Source: Streptomyces sp. V4I2
Lineage (GTDB): Bacteria; Actinomycetota; Actinomycetes; Streptomycetales; Streptomycetaceae
Length of the DNA stretch: 64,000 bases
Assembly: GCF_030817655.1 (NCBI RefSeq)
Contig: NZ_JAUSZM010000003.1
Coordinates: forward strand, 6,200,001-6,264,000
Direction of reading: 5' to 3'
Part shown: positions 59,802 to 64,000 of the stretch, piece after piece
How the letters are laid out: every line of letters begins with the position of its first letter
Position numbering within the stretch: the stretch's first letter is position 1
Position numbers and translations under genes: made by a program
The notes under the pieces: model-generated
What the model saw: the letters and a program-made list of their open reading frames with translations, nothing else
Databases searched by the model: none
Told to the model about the DNA's origin: nothing

Positions 59802-60407
59802 ATGAGTGCCGCCACCCGTAGTCGCACCCGTCGCGCCGTCCTGCTCACCGCCGTTGCCTCGGCAGCCGCGGTGACCCTGTCCGCGTGCAGTTCGGGCGGT
59901 ACGTCCGGCGGCGGCGGTGACACCAACTTCGTCACCGGCAACAACGGCATCGACACCGTCGCGCAGGGCAAGCGGGTCGCCGCCCCCGACCTCTCCGGCG
60001 CCACCATCGACGGCAAGCAGCTCGACGTCGCCGACTACAAGGGCAAGGTCGTCGTCCTCAACGTCTGGGGATCCTGGTGCGGGCCGTGCCGCGCGGAGGC
60101 CAAGTACTTCTCCAAGATCTCCAAGGAGTACGCGGACAAGGGCGTCCAGTTCGTCGGCATCAACACCCGGGACACCAGCACCGGGGTCGCGGTCGCCTTC
60201 GAGAAGGACTACGGCATCACCTACCCGAGCCTGTACGACCCCACGGGCAAGCTGATGCTCCGCTTCAAGAAGGGCACCCTCAACCCGCAGCTGATCCCCT
60301 CCACGCTCGTCATCGACCAGGACGGCAAGGTCGCCGCGCGGGCGCTGCAGGCGCTCGGCGAGGAGGATCTGCTCAGCATGCTCAAGCCCGTCCTCGCGGA
60401 GAAGTGA
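59802..60407 (+). CDS. resA: Thiol-disulfide reductant lipoprotein, ResA/TlpA type
   Basis: 201-aa membrane-anchored thioredoxin-like protein. The signal has lipobox SAC (TLSACSS), Cys near 28, and a Gly/Ser linker. The AhpC-TSA/Redoxin fold has active site WCGPC at residues 92-96 (LNVWGSWCGPCRAEAKYF) and cis-Pro in PQLIPSTLVID. In System II it reduces the CXXCH Cys pair of apocytochrome c before haem attachment. It is first of a run with ccdA, resB and ccsB, the next start being 2 bp away. Confidence 0.93.
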   Translation: MSAATRSRTRRAVLLTAVASAAAVTLSACSSGGTSGGGGDTNFVTGNNGIDTVAQGKRVAAPDLSGATIDGKQLDVADYKGKVVVLNVWGSWCGPCRAEAKYFSKISKEYADKGVQFVGINTRDTSTGVAVAFEKDYGITYPSLYDPTGKLMLRFKKGTLNPQLIPSTLVIDQDGKVAARALQALGEEDLLSMLKPVLAEK

Positions 60408-60408
60408 C

Positions 60409-61182
60409 GTGAGCGCGCTGGTGACCCTCGCCGAGGCGACGGGCCGCAACGAGACCGTGTTCAGCGGTGCCCTGCTGGTCGCGCTGCCCATAGCCCTGCT
60501 CGGCGGACTCGTCTCCTTCTTCTCGCCGTGCGTCCTGCCCCTGGTCCCCGGCTACCTCTCCTACGTCACCGGCGTCACCGGCACCGACCTGGCCGAGGCC
60601 CGGCGCGGGCGGATGGTCGTCGGGGCCTCGCTGTTCGTGCTCGGCTTCACCGCCGTGTTCGTCTCCGGCGGGGCCCTGTTCGGGTACTTCGGGGAGACGC
60701 TGCAGGAGCAGAAGGGCATCCTGTCCAAGGTGCTCGGCGTGCTCATGATCCTCATGGGTGTCTTCTTCATGGGCCTGATGCCCTGGCTCACCCAGCGCGA
60801 TTTCCGCTTCCACCAGAAGCCGGCCGCCGGACTGGTCGGCGCCCCCGTCCTCGGCGCTCTGTTCGGCATCGGCTGGGCGCCCTGCATCGGACCCACCCTC
60901 GCCTCCGTGCAGGCGCTGTCCTTCAGCCAGGCGAGCGCCGGCCGCGGGGCCATACTGACAGTCGCGTACTGCCTGGGCCTCGGCCTGCCGTTCGTGCTCG
61001 CCGCGGTCGCCTTCCGCAAGGCGCTCGGCGCCTTCGGCTGGGTCAAGCGCCACTACGTCTGGGTGATGCGCCTGGGCGGCACCATGATGATCGTGACCGG
61101 TCTGCTGCTGCTGACCGGCGCGTGGGACCAGATCGTCTCCGAGATGCAGAACTGGTCCAACGGCTTCACTGTGGGGATCTGA
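60409..61182 (+). CDS. ccdA: Cytochrome c biogenesis protein CcdA
   Basis: 257-aa inner-membrane thiol relay with six helices. Cys residues sit in FFSPCVLPLVPGYLSYVTG (TM1) and IGWAPCIGPTLASVQA (TM4), the pair that passes electrons from thioredoxin to ResA. GTG 60409 follows the resA stop by 1 bp, and the stop is 3 bp before resB, so the genes are coupled. Confidence 0.95.
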   Translation: MSALVTLAEATGRNETVFSGALLVALPIALLGGLVSFFSPCVLPLVPGYLSYVTGVTGTDLAEARRGRMVVGASLFVLGFTAVFVSGGALFGYFGETLQEQKGILSKVLGVLMILMGVFFMGLMPWLTQRDFRFHQKPAAGLVGAPVLGALFGIGWAPCIGPTLASVQALSFSQASAGRGAILTVAYCLGLGLPFVLAAVAFRKALGAFGWVKRHYVWVMRLGGTMMIVTGLLLLTGAWDQIVSEMQNWSNGFTVGI

Positions 61183-61185
61183 TCG

Positions 61186-62907
61186 ATGAGCAAGACGACC
61201 ACCGGCGCGCCCGCCGACGCGACCCCGGACGAACAGGACCTCGGCGCCGCCGGATCCCAGCTGTCCACCGCCCCCAAGGAAGAGCTGCCCAACCTGCCCT
61301 CCCTGGGCGTCATCGGCTGGGCCCGCTGGTTCTGGCGGCAGCTGACCTCCATGCGGGTCGCGCTGTTGCTGCTCCTGCTGCTGTCGCTCGGCGCGATCCC
61401 CGGCTCGCTGATCCCGCAGTCCGGGACGGACGAGACGAAGGTCGCCGACTTCCGCAGCGCGAACCCCACCCTCGGCGACGTCTACGACAAGCTCGGGCTC
61501 TTCCACGTCTACAGCTCGGTGTGGTTCTCCGCGATCTACATCCTGCTGTTCATCTCCCTCATCGGCTGCATCGTCCCGCGCACCTGGCAGTTCGTGGGCC
61601 AGTTGCGCGGCCGGCCGCCGGGCGCCCCCAGGCGCATGACCCGGCTGCCCGCCTACACCACCTGGCGCACCGAGGCCGAGCCGGAGCAGGTCCGCGAGGC
61701 CGCGCTCGCCCTGCTGAAGAAGCGCCGCTTCCGCGCCCACCTCGCCGGTGACGCCGTCGCCGCCGAGAAGGGCTATCTGCGCGAGGTGGGCAACCTCGCC
61801 TTCCACATCGCCCTGATCGTGCTGCTCACCGCCTTCGCCTGGGGTCAGCTGTTCAAGATGGAGGGCAACAAGCTGGTCGTCGAGGGCGACGGCTTCTCCA
61901 ACACCATCACGCAGTACGACGACTTCAAGTCCGGCAACCTCTTCAGCCAGGACAGCCTGGACCCGTTCAGCTTCGTCCTGGACGACTTCACGGGCACCTA
62001 CGAGCCGTCGGGCCCCAGCAAGGGAACCCCGCGCGTCTACCGGGCGACCGTCGACTACAGCGTCGGCGCCTACGGCAAGGACCGGAAGACCACCATCGAG
62101 CCCAACGGGCCGCTGGACATCGGCGACTCCAAGGTCTACCTCACCGCCCACGGCTACGCCCCCGTCATCACCGTCCGCGACGGCAAGGGCAACGTCGTCT
62201 ACAGCCAGGCCGTGCCTCTCCTCCCGCTCGACTCCAACGTCACCTCCTCCGGTGCGATCAAGGTCATGGACGGCTACCGCAACGCCAAGGGCGTGAAGGA
62301 ACAGCTCGGCTTCCAGGCCTTCTTCCTGCCGACCTACGGGGGTGCAAACTCCGCGGTGGTCTCGCAGTTCCCGGCGCTGAACAACCCGGTGCTGAACCTG
62401 GAGGCCTACCACGGCGACCTCGGTGTCGACGCGGGCATCCCGCAGAGCGTGTACCAGCTCGACAAGACCCACCTGAAGGAGTTCAAGAACTCCAAGGGCA
62501 CGCAGCTGCGGGAGAACCTGAAGCCCGGCGAGACCATGCAGCTCCCGAACGGCGCCGGCTCGGTCACCTACGAGGGCACCAAGGAGTGGGCCAACTTCCA
62601 GATCACCCGGCAGCCGGGCAGCGGCTGGGCGCTCGGCGGTTCGGTCACCGCGATCTTCGGTCTGGCCGGCTCCCTGTTCATCCAGCGCCGCCGCGTGTGG
62701 GTGCGGGCCGTCAAGGGCGACGACGGTGTCACCGTCGTCGAGATGGCCGGCCTCGGCCGCAGCGAGTCCGCCAAGGTGCCCGAGGAACTCGGCGACCTCG
62801 CCGGGATCCTCTACGACCAGGCACCGGGCGCGCCCGGTGACACGGGGGCGGAGCCGGACGGTGTGTCCGACTCCGACGCCGCATCTGCCGAAGGGGCTGA
62901 GAATTGA
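61186..62907 (+). CDS. resB: Cytochrome c biogenesis protein ResB
   Basis: 573-aa System II component. It has TM helices at about 60-80 (VALLLLLLLSLGAIPGSLIP), 110-135 (IYILLFISLIGCIVPRTW), 200-220 (FHIALIVLLTAFAWGQLF) and one near 480 (FGLAGSLFI). A large extracytoplasmic domain between the third and fourth includes NVVYSQAVPLLPLDSNVTSS. The N-terminal 45 residues and the last 60 are cytoplasmic and acidic. With CcsB it carries haem across the membrane and attaches it to apocytochrome c. Confidence 0.95.
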   Translation: MSKTTTGAPADATPDEQDLGAAGSQLSTAPKEELPNLPSLGVIGWARWFWRQLTSMRVALLLLLLLSLGAIPGSLIPQSGTDETKVADFRSANPTLGDVYDKLGLFHVYSSVWFSAIYILLFISLIGCIVPRTWQFVGQLRGRPPGAPRRMTRLPAYTTWRTEAEPEQVREAALALLKKRRFRAHLAGDAVAAEKGYLREVGNLAFHIALIVLLTAFAWGQLFKMEGNKLVVEGDGFSNTITQYDDFKSGNLFSQDSLDPFSFVLDDFTGTYEPSGPSKGTPRVYRATVDYSVGAYGKDRKTTIEPNGPLDIGDSKVYLTAHGYAPVITVRDGKGNVVYSQAVPLLPLDSNVTSSGAIKVMDGYRNAKGVKEQLGFQAFFLPTYGGANSAVVSQFPALNNPVLNLEAYHGDLGVDAGIPQSVYQLDKTHLKEFKNSKGTQLRENLKPGETMQLPNGAGSVTYEGTKEWANFQITRQPGSGWALGGSVTAIFGLAGSLFIQRRRVWVRAVKGDDGVTVVEMAGLGRSESAKVPEELGDLAGILYDQAPGAPGDTGAEPDGVSDSDAASAEGAEN

Positions 62908-63093
62908 ATCCTCTCCCGCGCGGAACAAGGGAGATTCCTGGCTCACGCCGCCCGGCGGACCAGCGGTCCTCCAGGTCTTCCACGATCAACGCCAGCCGGG
63001 TTGAAACCAGCCCGGTGAACACGAACGCACGCTACCTGCAGATCTCGCCGCCCGACCGCAAGTTGCCGGGATATCCACCGAAGGAGCGCTGAG
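62908..63093 (+). other. resB-ccsB spacer
   Basis: 186 bp between resB and ccsB, longer than the other joins in this operon. It ends in AAGGAG (63081-63086) before GTG 63094. No family-like coding sequence was recognised; the transcript probably runs through. Confidence 0.4.
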
Positions 63094-64000
63094 GTGACAC
63101 TCGCCGCCGCGACCAACGAAAACCTCGCGAACCTCAGCAACACGCTGATCTACTCCGCGATGGCCGTCTACACCCTCGCCTTCTTCGCCTACATCGCCGA
63201 ATGGACCTTCGGCGGCCGCAGCAAGATCGCCCGCACCGCCGCCGCGCTCACCTCCGAGAAGGCGGCGAAGGCGCCGGCCGTCACGGTGAAGAAGGGCGGC
63301 TCCACCGCCGTACTGGAGCGGCCGAAGGTCGTCGTGCGGGCGGCGGCCGGGGCGCGTGACGTGCCCGACGGGCCCGGCGCCCACGGTGGCGATGCGCAGG
63401 GCGACCTCTACGGGCGTATCGCCGTGTCCCTCACGGTGCTCGCGTTCCTCATCCAGCTGGGCGGGGTCATCGCCCGGGCTGCCTCGGTGGAGCGGGCGCC
63501 CTGGGGCAACATGTACGAGTTCAACATCACCTTCTCCACCGTGGCCGTCGGCGTGTACCTCACGCTGCTCGCCCTGAAGAAGAACGTGCGCTGGCTCGGG
63601 CTGTTCCTGATCACGACGGTCCTCCTCGATCTCGGCATCGCCGTCACTGTCTTGTACACCGCCAGCGACCAGTTGGTTCCCGCCCTCCACTCGTACTGGC
63701 TGTACATCCACGTCTCGACCGCGATTCTGTGCGGCGCGGTCTTCTACGTCGGCGCGGTCAGCACGATCCTCTACCTGTTCAAGGACTCGTACGAGAACAA
63801 GCTGCAGAGCGGCGGCAGGCCCGGCCAGTTCGCCACCTCGTTCCTGGAGCGGCTGCCCGCCTCCTCAACCCTCGACAAGTTCTCCTACCGGGTCAACGCG
63901 GCCGTCTTCCCGCTGTGGACGTTCACGATCATCGCGGGCGCGATCTGGGCGGGCGACGCCTGGGGCCGCTACTGGGGCTGGGACCCCAAGGAGACCTGGG
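63094..64000 (+). CDS. ccsB: c-type cytochrome biogenesis protein CcsB (partial, runs off window)
   Basis: At least 302 residues, cut at the right edge. TM1 is near residue 18-40 (LIYSAMAVYTLAFFAYIAEW). A cytoplasmic loop rich in Ala/Lys precedes further helices (LYGRIAVSLTVLAFLIQLGG, NITFSTVAVGVYLTLLALKK). Haem-handling signatures are ERAPWGNMYEF and, at the very end, WGWDPKETW, the WWD motif of CcsA/CcsB. GTG 63094 has AAGGAG 8 nt upstream. It is the haem-export partner of ResB in System II. Confidence 0.95.
   Translation, partial: MTLAAATNENLANLSNTLIYSAMAVYTLAFFAYIAEWTFGGRSKIARTAAALTSEKAAKAPAVTVKKGGSTAVLERPKVVVRAAAGARDVPDGPGAHGGDAQGDLYGRIAVSLTVLAFLIQLGGVIARAASVERAPWGNMYEFNITFSTVAVGVYLTLLALKKNVRWLGLFLITTVLLDLGIAVTVLYTASDQLVPALHSYWLYIHVSTAILCGAVFYVGAVSTILYLFKDSYENKLQSGGRPGQFATSFLERLPASSTLDKFSYRVNAAVFPLWTFTIIAGAIWAGDAWGRYWGWDPKETW

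Overview
The window is a piece of a Streptomyces-type actinomycete chromosome. The evidence is very high GC, GTG/TTG starts, the developmental sigma factor BldN with its anti-sigma factor RsbN, a Rex/hemACD operon, a DUF574 methyltransferase, class I lysyl-tRNA synthetase and System II cytochrome c maturation. From memory, the left part resembles the S. coelicolor SCO3303-SCO3329 neighbourhood and the right end resembles SCO4469-SCO4475; this was not checked against a database.

Layout. 1-920: 3' end of 23S rRNA, 5S rRNA and terminator, closing an rRNA operon. 0.9-6.3 kb: a HAD hydrolase with a frameshifted tail, an MFS exporter, AcuC, a scarred spot (IS5-type transposase remnant plus DUF664 fragment), then a divergent SDR/TetR pair. 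6.7-14.4 kb: conserved block with a putative phosphatase, excisionase-like HTH protein, 32-residue bS22-like protein, epimerase, acyltransferase, rsbN, bldN, HAD phosphatase and glutaredoxin-like protein. 14.6-23.5 kb: redox-controlled tetrapyrrole synthesis (rex-hemA-hemC-cobA/hemD, then hemB), interrupted by a BBE-like oxidoreductase and a 0.6 kb array of about 88-bp degenerate repeats. 23.8-31.3 kb: DUF805 membrane protein, small lipoprotein, DUF574 methyltransferase, aminotransferase, arylamine N-acetyltransferase, and a cluster of membrane-anchored HTH proteins next to a secreted peptidoglycan-binding protein. 31.3-38.5 kb: argS and lysS, a DUF2637 membrane protein and two DUF3558 lipoproteins. 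38.6-53.7 kb: rtcB followed by a variable region of redox enzymes, small transporters and regulators (MarR, HxlR, AraC, TetR, an OmpR-type two-component system). 53.8-55.2 kb: a condensation-domain pseudogene. 55.3-64 kb: hemL, phosphatase, polysaccharide deacetylase lipoprotein, and the ResA-CcdA-ResB-CcsB haem-export/cytochrome c system, cut by the window end.

How it fits together. Rex senses NADH/NAD+ and has a good operator in front of its own operon, which makes haem precursors. hemB and hemL complete most of the route from glutamyl-tRNA to uroporphyrinogen III, and the ccs genes use haem for cytochrome c. BldN and RsbN form a sigma/anti-sigma switch for aerial development, and a BldN-type promoter is visible in front of rsbN. 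Several local regulators have palindromes in their promoters. One operator motif is shared by a MarR gene and an MFS exporter gene 4 kb away.

The most unusual items are the 88-bp hairpin repeat array, an approximately 40-bp palindromic element inserted in frame in two different genes (lysS and a histidine kinase), the HTH-TM-extracellular-domain gene pair (one gene fused to DUF4253), and the shared MarR operator.
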